49,511 nt of DNA. It comes from Ignavibacteriae bacterium HGW-Ignavibacteriae-2 (lineage in GTDB: Bacteria > Bacteroidota > Ignavibacteria > Ignavibacteriales > Melioribacteraceae). Location: positions 1 through 49,511 of the forward strand of contig PGYT01000023.1 of assembly GCA_002839805.1 (NCBI GenBank), written 5' to 3'. The notes beneath the pieces were generated by a model that saw only the letters and a list, made by a program, of their open reading frames with translations, made no database searches and was not told the origin of the DNA. The first letter of the stretch is position 1. The number at the start of each line of letters is the position of its first letter. Both the position numbers and the translations under genes were made by a program. Shown here in pieces: positions 27,640 to 35,571 of the stretch.

Positions 27640-29271
27640 TTATTCTTCACCCATAAAAGGATATCGCCAATCTTTGGGCGGAACAAATGTTTCTTTGATA
27701 GTTCGCGCAGTCATCCAACGCATAATATTCATCGCACTGCCGGCTTTATCGTTTGTACCCGAGGCACGACCTCCGCCAAATGGCTGCTGTCCCACTACTG
27801 CGGCCGTTGGTTTATCGTTTATATAAAAATTACCTGCGGTATTTTTTAACTTGTCCGACATTTTTACAAGCACAGCTCTGTCCTGAGCCCAAATAGCGCC
27901 TGTTAAAGCGTATGGGGATGTAGTGTCACACAGGTCTAATGCTTCGTCAAATTTTTCATCATCATAAACATATATAGTTAAAACCGGTCCGAAAATTTCC
28001 TCTTCCATAGTTTTAAATTTCGGATTGGATGTAACAATAGTTGTGGGCTCAATAAAATAACCTTTGGAATCATCGTAATTACCGCCGGTAATAAATTCAG
28101 CGTCAGCCGCCTCTTTTGCAAAATCAATATATTCTGTAATAGATTTGAACGCGGCTTCGTCAATAACGGCAGACATAAAATTTGTAAAATCCTGAACATC
28201 GCCCATTTTTATTTTATTAACTTCTGCAACGTATTTCTCCTTAAATTCTGGCCAGATAGATTTAGGCACATACATTCGAGAAGCAGCAGAACATTTTTGT
28301 CCCTGATACTCGAATGCTCCTCGCAGGGCTGCCACGGCAAGCGCATCCACATCAGCTGAATTGTGAGCGAAGATAAAATCTTTTCCGCCGGTCTCACCCA
28401 CAATTCTAGGATAATACTTCATATGTTTCAAATTATCCGCGATAGTTTTCCACATATTTTGAAAAACAGAAGTGCTTCCTGTAAAATGAATTCCGGCAAG
28501 ATGTTCGCTTGCCATTACGGGGTTTCCAACCTGACCGCCGGAGCCGGGGATGTAATTAATAACCCCTTTGGGCAATCCGGCTTCTTCAAATAATTTCATT
28601 AAAAAATATCCGGAATAAACCGAGCTTGAGGCCGGTTTCCAAAGAGAAACGTTGCCTACAATTGCAGGCGCCGTTGGTAAATTGCCAGCGATAGATGTAA
28701 AATTGAAAGGAGTTACTGCGAATACAAATCCTTCAAGTGGTCTGTATTCAACACGGTTCCACATTCCTGCGGGCGAGTATGGCTGATCAGACATCAATTG
28801 AGTCATATAGTAAGCATTAAATCTCCAGAAATCTATAAGTTCGCAAGCGCTGTCTATTTCCGCCTGATATGCTGTTTTAGATTGCCCGAGCATTGTAGCG
28901 GCGTTTAACGTTGATCGCCATGGTCCGGCTAACAAATCTGCCATTTTTAAAAATATTGCGACTCTATGTTCCCAAGGCATTTCCGACCATTCTTTTCTGG
29001 CTTCAATGGCGGCTTCAATAGCCATATCAACTTCTTTTTTACCAGCTTTATGATAAACGCCCAAAACGTGTTTTTTATCATGTGGAATTACAATTTCTGC
29101 AGTATTACCGGTTTTAATTTCTTCTCCACCAATAATTAACGGTATTTCTATTTTCTGGGATTTTAACTCGGCAATTTTCTTCTTAAGTTCTTCTTTTTCC
29201 GAACTTCCAGGAGCATACGATTTTATCGGTTCGTTAATAGGCAGCGGAACCTTAAAATGAGCATTAGACAT
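27640..29271 (-). CDS. pruA: L-glutamate gamma-semialdehyde dehydrogenase (1-pyrroline-5-carboxylate dehydrogenase)
   Basis: Second step of proline catabolism: NAD-dependent oxidation of glutamate gamma-semialdehyde to glutamate. At 543 aa it is the monofunctional long form, similar to eukaryotic ALDH4A1 and other Bacteroidota enzymes, and is not fused to proline dehydrogenase. The catalytic Cys is in 'EYQGQKCSAASRMY' and the general base Glu in 'VGETGGKDF'. 'HFTGSTSVF' is the NAD-binding turn. 'EEEIFGPVLTIYVY' and 'QPFGGGRASGTNDKAG' are typical ALDH C-terminal motifs. A strong SD precedes the ATG. No putA/prodH partner is adjacent. Confidence 0.95.
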   Translation of the reverse strand: MSNAHFKVPLPINEPIKSYAPGSSEKEELKKKIAELKSQKIEIPLIIGGEEIKTGNTAEIVIPHDKKHVLGVYHKAGKKEVDMAIEAAIEARKEWSEMPWEHRVAIFLKMADLLAGPWRSTLNAATMLGQSKTAYQAEIDSACELIDFWRFNAYYMTQLMSDQPYSPAGMWNRVEYRPLEGFVFAVTPFNFTSIAGNLPTAPAIVGNVSLWKPASSSVYSGYFLMKLFEEAGLPKGVINYIPGSGGQVGNPVMASEHLAGIHFTGSTSVFQNMWKTIADNLKHMKYYPRIVGETGGKDFIFAHNSADVDALAVAALRGAFEYQGQKCSAASRMYVPKSIWPEFKEKYVAEVNKIKMGDVQDFTNFMSAVIDEAAFKSITEYIDFAKEAADAEFITGGNYDDSKGYFIEPTTIVTSNPKFKTMEEEIFGPVLTIYVYDDEKFDEALDLCDTTSPYALTGAIWAQDRAVLVKMSDKLKNTAGNFYINDKPTAAVVGQQPFGGGRASGTNDKAGSAMNIMRWMTARTIKETFVPPKDWRYPFMGEE

Positions 29272-29277
29272 TCTTAA

Positions 29278-29283
29278 ACCTCC
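29278..29283 (-). promoter_or_regulatory. Strong Shine-Dalgarno of pruA
   Basis: ACCTCC on the plus strand reads GGAGGT on the minus strand, 6 nt upstream of the pruA ATG. It confirms the start at 29271 and is stronger than most initiation sites in this window. Confidence 0.7.
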
Positions 29284-29587
29284 ATTCTCTTATGTTTCTA
29301 CCACAGATGTTATTCAACTATGGTTTAGCACCCCGTTTTGCGGTATGCTTTCAAAGAATTAATAAATTTTTATTAAAAAATTCATAAGTAAAATTACCAC
29401 ATAGAGCCAGTAAAACCAATAAAAATCGGCTTTTATCCAAAAATTGGAATTATAATTCAATAAGGGGAGCTAAATATTAAAATAAGTTTGGGTTTCGGAA
29501 AAAATTATGTTAACATTTTACGAAGCGCAATAAAATAATTTCCAAGATTCAGTGTTCACTTGCGGTATTAAAACTAAATATTTTGTT
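29284..29587. other. Non-coding gap upstream of pruA
   Basis: About 300 bp of AT-rich sequence between the pruA start and the end of the 66-aa gene, both on the minus strand. It must hold the pruA promoter. I see no convincing hairpin, RNA gene or repeat in it. Confidence 0.35.
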
Positions 29588-29788
29588 TTACTTTTGACCG
29601 GACATAATTATACGCAGAAGATTTTTTGCCGGTTCGGTAATAACTTGTATTGTTTCCGCCGGACATGTTCTGGTTTTTAACAGATCATATCCCGCTTTTT
29701 TCAAAAGCTTCTCAATTTCAGAAAGGTTAAATTCCTTTCCTTCAAAAACAAGTTTATTATTTTCTTTGTCGATTAAATATTTTAGCAT
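29588..29788 (-). CDS. Small hypothetical protein (66 aa)
   Basis: Short acidic-to-basic protein, 'MLKYLIDKENNKLVFEGKEF' followed by a helix and 'TRTCPAETIQVITEPAKNLL'. It has no signal peptide or membrane segment, and one cysteine in the motif TCPAE. It is 17 bp downstream of the thioesterase-like gene on the same strand, with sensible amino-acid composition, so it is probably real and co-transcribed. I do not recognise the family. Confidence 0.5.
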   Translation of the reverse strand: MLKYLIDKENNKLVFEGKEFNLSEIEKLLKKAGYDLLKTRTCPAETIQVITEPAKNLLRIIMSGQK

Positions 29789-29805
29789 ATAGAATTATTA
29801 ATGAC

Positions 29806-30546
29806 TTAAATTTTTTCCCACTCAAATTCAATCCTGGCGGTTACAGCCCCATTACATTCAATTTCAGTAGTTGTCAGCTTAAAGTTTTTCACTCGTTCAG
29901 CTTTCGTTTTTACAGTAATCATGTCGTCTACGTTTGTTTCTTTCAAATAATTAACAAAAAACGAGCTTAGGCGATAATTTTTTTGTAAATCCAACGGCAT
30001 TACTTCAAGAGCCCATGAAATGTATTCAGAATTATTGACATGTCCATTAGTATCAATTTCACTTAAACGTACTCGGAATTGTTTTTCGTAATCTGTTCGG
30101 TCTACAGGTTTAATTTCTTTTAATTTTGTAAATGTTTTCATATCAGTGCGGCTGGGATTGTATTTGTCGAACATTTCCTGGGAAATTTTTATAGGGCGCC
30201 GGGTTTGTAGATTAACAAAAATCCAAAGTGTGGTTGCTGTAATTATTTCTTCCCCTTGCGAGTCATGAATAATATACTCCCGGTTGGCGTAAAATCCACT
30301 GAACGCTTTGGGAATGGTGGTTACTTTAATTTCATCGCGAAACTTAGGTAATTTATTTATTCGCACCGACCAGCGGGTTAACATCCATCCGACTTTGTTG
30401 GTATTATAATACTCAATTCCAACGCCCAAATCATCGCTCTGATGAACGGCAATGTCCTCAAATATTCTTATAATACTGTAAACAGAGGCAGTTAGACTTG
30501 TATCACAATTGTAGTAACGAATATTATAATTCTTTGAATACTGCAT
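29806..30546 (-). CDS. Acyl-ACP thioesterase-like hot-dog protein
   Basis: Probable thioesterase of 246 aa with two tandem hot-dog domains, as in FatA/FatB-type acyl-ACP thioesterases. I start it at the ATG at 30546, 'MQYSKNYNIRYYNCDTSLT'. An open frame continues upstream to 30678 but overlaps the neighbouring gene and has no family resemblance. Domain 1 has 'ASVYSIIRIFEDIAVHQSDD' and 'GWMLTRWSVRINKLPKF'. Domain 2 has 'RLSEIDTNGHVNNSEYISW', the conserved Asn/His active-site segment. It should release free fatty acids from acyl-ACP in the cytosol. The neighbouring small proteins give no further clue. Confidence 0.82.
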   Translation of the reverse strand: MQYSKNYNIRYYNCDTSLTASVYSIIRIFEDIAVHQSDDLGVGIEYYNTNKVGWMLTRWSVRINKLPKFRDEIKVTTIPKAFSGFYANREYIIHDSQGEEIITATTLWIFVNLQTRRPIKISQEMFDKYNPSRTDMKTFTKLKEIKPVDRTDYEKQFRVRLSEIDTNGHVNNSEYISWALEVMPLDLQKNYRLSSFFVNYLKETNVDDMITVKTKAERVKNFKLTTTEIECNGAVTARIEFEWEKI

Positions 30547-30607
30547 AGCTATAGTTTGTTTTAAATTGGAAAGTAATATATAAAACTTAGCGGTCAGGAT
30601 GAAAGAA

Positions 30608-31051
30608 TCATAAATCGAGATTCTCCGCGAACAACAATTCATAATTTGTATTATGTACGCTGGAGCACCAAAACTCAAGTGTTGCAGATGTAAATCCGGG
30701 ATAATAGAATTTATATATATCGGAATAATTACAAATACACCTGCAATTAGCTAAAGCATCAAAAAGAAAAATCTGAATTTTCTCGCTGTTAACAGCCACA
30801 CTGTCAATAAAATCGGGGCAGCAGTTGGCGGTAAAATTAATTTTTAGTAAAAGAGTATCATTTTCGTAATTAAAATACTCAAGTGATCCTTTGTCATTAA
30901 TTTTATGCAATCCCTGGCAGCCGGAATGTGATGCCGTTAAAAACTCTGGCTTGGTATCAAGAGTATTTACTAGGCCGTTATCAGTAGAACAGTTCACCAT
31001 AAAAAACGAAAAGGACATAATTGAAAAAATTATTAATACCAGGGGTTTCAT
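30608..31051 (-). CDS. Hypothetical secreted or lipoprotein, cysteine-rich
   Basis: A 147-aa protein with an N-terminal hydrophobic leader 'MKPLVLIIFSIMSFSFFMVN' ending at Cys21, a possible lipidation site, although Asn at -1 is not the usual Gly/Ala/Ser. The mature part is rich in cysteine (GCQG, NCCPD, NCRCIC, WCSS), which suggests disulfides or metal binding outside the cytoplasm. The gene sits between the DinB-like and thioesterase-like genes on the same strand. I do not recognise the family. Confidence 0.65.
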   Translation of the reverse strand: MKPLVLIIFSIMSFSFFMVNCSTDNGLVNTLDTKPEFLTASHSGCQGLHKINDKGSLEYFNYENDTLLLKINFTANCCPDFIDSVAVNSEKIQIFLFDALANCRCICNYSDIYKFYYPGFTSATLEFWCSSVHNTNYELLFAENLDL

Positions 31052-31137
31052 TTTTTGCCAAAAACAGTTTTCGAAAATAAGCCCTAAATTTAATTATTCA
31101 AATTGGAAATTCAGTAAAAACAAATCAAGGTAAAAAT

Positions 31138-31602
31138 TTATGAACCTGAAGTGAGGAACTGTAAATAAGCTGATATTTGTCCTCGGTGATGAATTTCATG
31201 ATCAACATTTCCACACATAATCATAAACCACAAGTTCACTTCTTTTTGGAATCGGTCGTCGTAAATGGTTTTATCGTAATCCCAGTAATTAAGATTTTTA
31301 ACGGCGAGTATTTTGCTCTGCAGAATGTTTTCAAGTTCTTTTAATAGATTGGAAAACTGTTTGCGCGAGGAGATAGTTATTACGTTAGCAGCTCCGTTAA
31401 TAAATTTAATCTCAGGAGATTTAATTTTTTTTATTGTCCATTTGTCAGATTCAATTAAATGATATGCAATATCAGCAATGCTCATTTTGCCTTCCGAAAT
31501 CCGCCAATTCTCTTTCCCTTCGGGGATGGCATAAAATCTTTTAAGCGTAGATAAGCGCACCTCATTAAAAAGGGAAATTATGTTTTCGGCGGATTTATTC
31601 AT
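31138..31602 (-). CDS. DinB-like family protein
   Basis: A 154-aa four-helix-bundle protein of the DinB/YfiT type. The metal-binding histidines are in 'IADIAYHLIESDKW' (helix 2) and 'NVDHEIHHRGQISAYL' (the DHxxHHRGQ motif, helix 4). These give the classic three-histidine site for a divalent metal. Members include thiol-dependent transferases, and the substrate here is unknown. Despite the name it is unrelated to DNA polymerase IV. Confidence 0.85.
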   Translation of the reverse strand: MNKSAENIISLFNEVRLSTLKRFYAIPEGKENWRISEGKMSIADIAYHLIESDKWTIKKIKSPEIKFINGAANVITISSRKQFSNLLKELENILQSKILAVKNLNYWDYDKTIYDDRFQKEVNLWFMIMCGNVDHEIHHRGQISAYLQFLTSGS

Positions 31603-31647
31603 AATATATTTATTTGATACCTGACAAATAGACGAATTCGAAAAACT

Positions 31648-32796
31648 TTACATTTTCTCAACAGGAACAAATGTTATATTTAGAGGAAACGAAACCATTA
31701 AATTTTCCTCAGAGTTTATTTTTATATTTTGAACTTCGAACAGCAATTCAAATTTTTGAATATCGCTTTTTTCGTTGCTTGTGCCCCTTAAAGACAAAAT
31801 TACAGTTTTATTTGCGTACAGAGTTATTTCGTCGTTAAAACTCAGTTCCTCAAATTTGTTTTTACTTACTAACTTATAATCAATATCAGAATCATTTTTA
31901 AACATAATATTAACAGACCGTTTTCCATTAATAACTAAGTCGGTTTTGTTGATTGAAACAGAATTATTGAAAATTTGCCTCACAAATTGTTCTTTTCCAA
32001 AAAGAGAATTAGTGGCATAAGCAGCGGTTCTTCCGGCGAACAGAGCTTCTTTAATTGAAGCTTCAGTTTTTTCTTTGGCAAAAACAAGTGTCACTGGTCT
32101 AAAATCATGGTCGTGTATTTCCCAAAACATTTGAACAGGATCATGAACGTCGGTATTGCAAAGTATAGTAAGGTTTTTATCCAAACACCACTGAAACACC
32201 TCTGGATAATAATCGCGCTCGTTTACGACCTCAATTCCATTTAGCATGTTATTTTTTAGCAGCCAGGTATGCTCTTCGTACCATTTTGATATTCCATCTG
32301 GTTGTTGCGACTTCCAACCCGGGTGATTCCAGAAAATAAATGCATCCTGCTTTTTGGCTTCTTTAAAAGCGTCTCTCCAATCATCCTGAATTAGTTTAGA
32401 TGCGTCGGTTAAAAAAATAGCGTTGCAGTGCCCAGGAGGCATTCCCCGTGTAATTTCACTTCCTTTAATTACAATTATATCAAGTTTGTCGCCTGCAGGT
32501 TTTGCGATCTCATAAGGTCTATTAAAATTAATATTGATATCATCTTTATGCGGCGTATACTCAATATGATCAGTTAACGCTATAGCATCCAGCCCTTGTC
32601 TCCACGCTTCTTCAGGTCTAATTGACGGCCACACCAATCCATCGGAAAAAACAGTGTGCATGTGGAAATCGCATTTTAGAGTTTTATAATCCATAATGTC
32701 TGGAATGTTAATTTCTGTTCGGGCTCTGGTTTGAGCAGAGAGAGAATAGTTAATTAATATCAAAAACAGGGCGAAAGCAATAAAATTTTTATTCAT
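31648..32796 (-). CDS. Exported PHP-domain phosphoesterase
   Basis: A 382-aa protein with signal peptide 'MNKNFIAFALFLILINYSLSAQ'. It has all PHP metal-binding motifs: 'CDFHMHTVFSDG' (HxH), 'LDAIALTDHIEY', 'VIKGSEITRG', 'FIFWNHPGW' and 'ILCNTDVHDP'. The C-terminal third (about 290-382) is a beta-rich domain. The export signal and C-terminal extension resemble the Bacteroidota group related to the Sphingobium haloalkylphosphorus hydrolase (Sb-PDE type). That match is from memory and is not a search result. A periplasmic phosphodiesterase or phosphatase is likely, and the natural substrate is unknown. Confidence 0.85.
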   Translation of the reverse strand: MNKNFIAFALFLILINYSLSAQTRARTEINIPDIMDYKTLKCDFHMHTVFSDGLVWPSIRPEEAWRQGLDAIALTDHIEYTPHKDDININFNRPYEIAKPAGDKLDIIVIKGSEITRGMPPGHCNAIFLTDASKLIQDDWRDAFKEAKKQDAFIFWNHPGWKSQQPDGISKWYEEHTWLLKNNMLNGIEVVNERDYYPEVFQWCLDKNLTILCNTDVHDPVQMFWEIHDHDFRPVTLVFAKEKTEASIKEALFAGRTAAYATNSLFGKEQFVRQIFNNSVSINKTDLVINGKRSVNIMFKNDSDIDYKLVSKNKFEELSFNDEITLYANKTVILSLRGTSNEKSDIQKFELLFEVQNIKINSEENLMVSFPLNITFVPVEKM

Positions 32797-32871
32797 AAAT
32801 CACCATGGAATTAAATGTGAGAAAAAAAGTATGACCTAGGCAGCACAGAAAAAAGTGTTTATTAGATTATG

Positions 32872-33249
32872 TTAAAACAAAGCAGCCCAAATATAAAATG
32901 AGGCTAAAGTTAATTTGATTAAGGGACACATTTTAACTAAAAATTTGGAGTCTTTTGTAATTGAAAACATTGACCAAACAGCTAAAAAGATCAGAACTAC
33001 ACCGGCTAACAAATAAACGACGATTGAACCGGTTTTATTTGTGCCAGTAAAAAGAGTTACTCCCAAAGAAAGCAAACCGATAAAACTTATACCCAAGTTT
33101 TCTGCGGTAACTTCAAAATCCATTAGTAAACGACTTTCATTTGTACGTTCACTATAACTTCTTACAGCAGTATATGAAAAAAACACACGCATTAATCCCC
33201 AAAACAATAGGGATAACGACGCCGCATAAATCAAAAACTCGCTATTCAT
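32872..33249 (-). CDS. Small integral membrane protein
   Basis: A 125-aa protein with about four hydrophobic segments: about 5-27, 50-67 ('NLGISFIGLLSLGVTLF'), 74-95 ('SIVVYLLAGVVLIFLAVW') and 107-124. There are no enzymatic or transport motifs. It lies 75 bp upstream of the PHP gene on the same strand, so they may share a transcript. I do not recognise the family. Confidence 0.68.
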   Translation of the reverse strand: MNSEFLIYAASLSLLFWGLMRVFFSYTAVRSYSERTNESRLLMDFEVTAENLGISFIGLLSLGVTLFTGTNKTGSIVVYLLAGVVLIFLAVWSMFSITKDSKFLVKMCPLIKLTLASFYIWAALF

Positions 33250-33367
33250 AGGCAGAGGACAGATTTAAAAATTATTATATTTGACTCATTCCCAATTTGA
33301 AACAAAAATAAGTGAAAGCAAAACAAAAAACAAGACCTTCGCCTCTTATACTTCTGTTTTTTAATAA

Positions 33368-34309
33368 TTACAGAAGAAAAGCTGAATAAAATTTTAATAT
33401 TCTTAAAGCCCTCAGAGTATTCCATCTGCTTGGTTTTCCAACTGTTTCCATTTCAAAAAAAACTTTTCCGGGATGTTTTTGCTGCAAATTCCAAGTGCCG
33501 TCGGAATTTTGTTTTTTTATAATTATCTGAAGAGCATCTCTCATACCGGTATTAAATGAGGTATTCGATAACGAAAAATAATCCATTGCCCGCAATACAT
33601 CATAATACCAGCGAGGGGGAAACGAAAAACGGGTAAATTGTGATTTTATTACCTTCCCAGTTTTATGTGATTTGAATAACTTATGCTGAAATAAAAATTC
33701 ATGTCCAATTGACCTCGCGGAAGAAATTATCTTTTTATGCTTCGGGTAAGAGACTTCGTATTCGTATAACGCTTCAAGAGCAATAATTGTTGTATGAAAT
33801 GAGGAGTGTGTTGCGCCAAGCGGCAGACGGCAATTCCAGCCGCCGTCATCCATTTGTTTTTCGAGCAGGTGATTTGCAAGTATGTGAACTTTTTCAGTGT
33901 TCAATTTAAAATAACTAAGAATCATAAGAACCATTCCGGTTACGCATGTTTCACTATAGTTTAACGATTTGAAAAAATTGATTCCACCATCGGGATAAAA
34001 TCCCTTGTCAATTAATAATTCGTTTCCTTTTAATGCGGAGGGGTTTCCCGGAATTAGCCCCAAACGTTTAAGAAGTAAAAGAGTGTATGTGGTGGATGTC
34101 CATTTGGGATTATATAATCCATTAGCCCAGGTTCCATTTGTATCCTGCAAATCTAAAAGCGATTTACCCCAGCCAAATTTTGAAATTTTGTTTCTTTCTT
34201 CTTCAACTATATGAGCCGGTTTTTCTAACAAATATTTAAAAACCTGCCACCTGATTGAGGGGTCGCCTTCCAGCAGCCAGTTAACTATTTTATCATTTAA
34301 TGAAAACAA
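33368..34309 (-). CDS. Prenyltransferase/squalene-cyclase-like alpha-toroid protein
   Basis: A 313-aa protein made of repeated helical pairs with the (Q/D)xxDGxW-type repeat found in terpene cyclases and prenyltransferases. Examples are 'QDTNGTWANG', 'YPDGGINFF', 'QMDDGGWNCR' and 'KQNSDGTWNLQ'. It lacks the DxDD catalytic motif of squalene-hopene cyclases and is half their length, so it probably is not a cyclase. It has no signal peptide, so it is probably cytosolic. Related short toroid proteins are widespread but uncharacterised. Confidence 0.75.
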   Translation of the reverse strand: MFSLNDKIVNWLLEGDPSIRWQVFKYLLEKPAHIVEEERNKISKFGWGKSLLDLQDTNGTWANGLYNPKWTSTTYTLLLLKRLGLIPGNPSALKGNELLIDKGFYPDGGINFFKSLNYSETCVTGMVLMILSYFKLNTEKVHILANHLLEKQMDDGGWNCRLPLGATHSSFHTTIIALEALYEYEVSYPKHKKIISSARSIGHEFLFQHKLFKSHKTGKVIKSQFTRFSFPPRWYYDVLRAMDYFSLSNTSFNTGMRDALQIIIKKQNSDGTWNLQQKHPGKVFFEMETVGKPSRWNTLRALRILKFYSAFLL

Positions 34310-34437
34310 AGGGAAATCTAAATTTTAGCATAAGATAAGAGTAAATTTTACATTCTTCCACAAAAATTTGGGTGTGAATAAAAACACAAAATCAAATAAT
34401 AAAATTATTTAAAAGCAGATTAGAATAATTGTCCCTC

Positions 34438-35082
34438 CTATTTTTTTAACAACTTAAATGCATGCGACCACCTGTTTTCAAGGAATCCAGGAATACACCA
34501 TAATATGCATAATGGTTCAATAGCTCTGGCCGATTCGGCCGAACCCAAATCTTCATACTCCCAGCCGAATAATTCCAGTATACCAATAACTTGTTTTTTA
34601 GAACCGATGTCATTGCCACATATAAACATAGTCGGCTTTATTGTTCCGAAATCCGGTTCCACCATAAAAGCGCTACCAACACAATTAAATGCTTTCACAA
34701 AAGAGATATCTGGAAAAGCGGATTGCAATTTTTCCATCAAAGATTCATTCAAATCAGTAAAAAACTTAAGCACACCGTTTGATGGAGGCAAATCGGCAAT
34801 TGGATTTGTAGTATCAATTATTACTTTACCTTTGAGATTTTCGACACCAGCGGATAAAACCACCTGTTTTGCGGCAGATCCTTTTACCGCAAGAACAACA
34901 ATATCGCCAAAGCTGGCAGCGTCTGCAAAACTGCCTGTGCTTGCATTATCGCCCGCTTGTTTTTTCCATTCGTTAAGTTTCTGCAAATTACCGGTTCCTA
35001 TTTTTACATTGTAACCGTGTTTAAGAAATCCATTTGCAAGAGTTGTTCCCACTATGCCAGAACCAAGTATTCCAACTTTCAT
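34438..35082 (-). CDS. NADPH-dependent F420 reductase-like oxidoreductase
   Basis: A 214-aa protein with the Rossmann nucleotide motif 'GILGSGIVGTTLANGF' at residues 4-19, followed by 'GTGNLQKLNEW'. This is the pattern of the F420-dependent NADP oxidoreductase family (NADP_Rdtase_F420). 'VIIDTTNPI' and 'KAFNCVGSAFM' are family landmarks. A GGAGG SD lies just before the ATG. Bacteria of this group are not known for F420, so the real partner may be another substrate. Family members include simple NADPH oxidoreductases. Confidence 0.85.
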   Translation of the reverse strand: MKVGILGSGIVGTTLANGFLKHGYNVKIGTGNLQKLNEWKKQAGDNASTGSFADAASFGDIVVLAVKGSAAKQVVLSAGVENLKGKVIIDTTNPIADLPPSNGVLKFFTDLNESLMEKLQSAFPDISFVKAFNCVGSAFMVEPDFGTIKPTMFICGNDIGSKKQVIGILELFGWEYEDLGSAESARAIEPLCILWCIPGFLENRWSHAFKLLKK

Positions 35083-35571
35083 TTATCCTCCGATTAAATA
35101 GTTTTTATTGGAGATCGTGTCTTTTAAAGATATAAAAGTTGTTTAAAATTCAAAATCGAATAATCAGTCTATTTTTATTTGTTAATTACCAAAAAAGATG
35201 AAATTGATTGTAGGCGGTTACATTAGTATTAATTTAAAAACAACGTAAACTTATAAAACCACATTAATTCGGAAGCGGATTGTTTAGATTAATTGTTTTA
35301 CCAATTAAGAATAATAGAACCTCAGTTTAGATTAAACATATAAATTGGAGTATAATTAAACACTATATTAAAAACGAAACCAAAATAATGGTTCTTACAA
35401 ATAGTAGTGCAAAATTTTATTTCTTTTCGGTTAAATGAAAACTAGTAATTGTATATTTGCACTACTATTTGTATAGAACCGAAAAACAGATTTACAATTT
35501 TTAACCGCAGATGAAAATCAAAGGATCTGCGGAAATATTATTAAATAAATAGTTTTTCGGCAATTGATTCT
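35083..35571. other. Long non-coding gap between the F420-reductase-like and receptor genes
   Basis: 489 bp of AT-rich DNA between two minus-strand genes. It must include the promoter of the oxidoreductase and the 3' end of the receptor transcript. It contains the long inverted repeat at 35390-35480 (separate entry) and an 11-bp direct repeat, GTTTAGATTAA, at 35282-35292 and 35325-35335. No coding sequence is seen. Confidence 0.5.
35390..35480. repeat. Imperfect 24/25-bp inverted repeat with about 42-bp spacer
   Basis: The left arm is 35390-35413, beginning GGTTCTTACAAATAG and continuing TAGTGCAAA. The right arm is 35456-35480, whose reverse complement differs by a single inserted base (GGTTCTATACAAATAG). 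The inner 18 bp, TACAAATAGTAGTGCAAA, pair perfectly. A second possible pairing, TTTTCGGTT (35424-35432) with AACCGAAAA (35477-35485), shares bases with the right arm and would compete with the main stem. No insertion-sequence gene or target duplication is seen. Confidence 0.85.

Noticed and set aside
30547-30678. N-terminal 44-aa extension of the thioesterase-like protein
   Set aside because: It overlaps the neighbouring secreted-protein gene and has no hot-dog similarity. The ATG at 30546 gives a normal family start.
33351-33376. Hairpin CTTCTGT / ACAGAAG at the 3' end of the alpha-toroid gene
   Set aside because: A 7-bp AT-containing stem without a T run after it on the minus strand, partly inside the coding end. 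Not convincing as a terminator.
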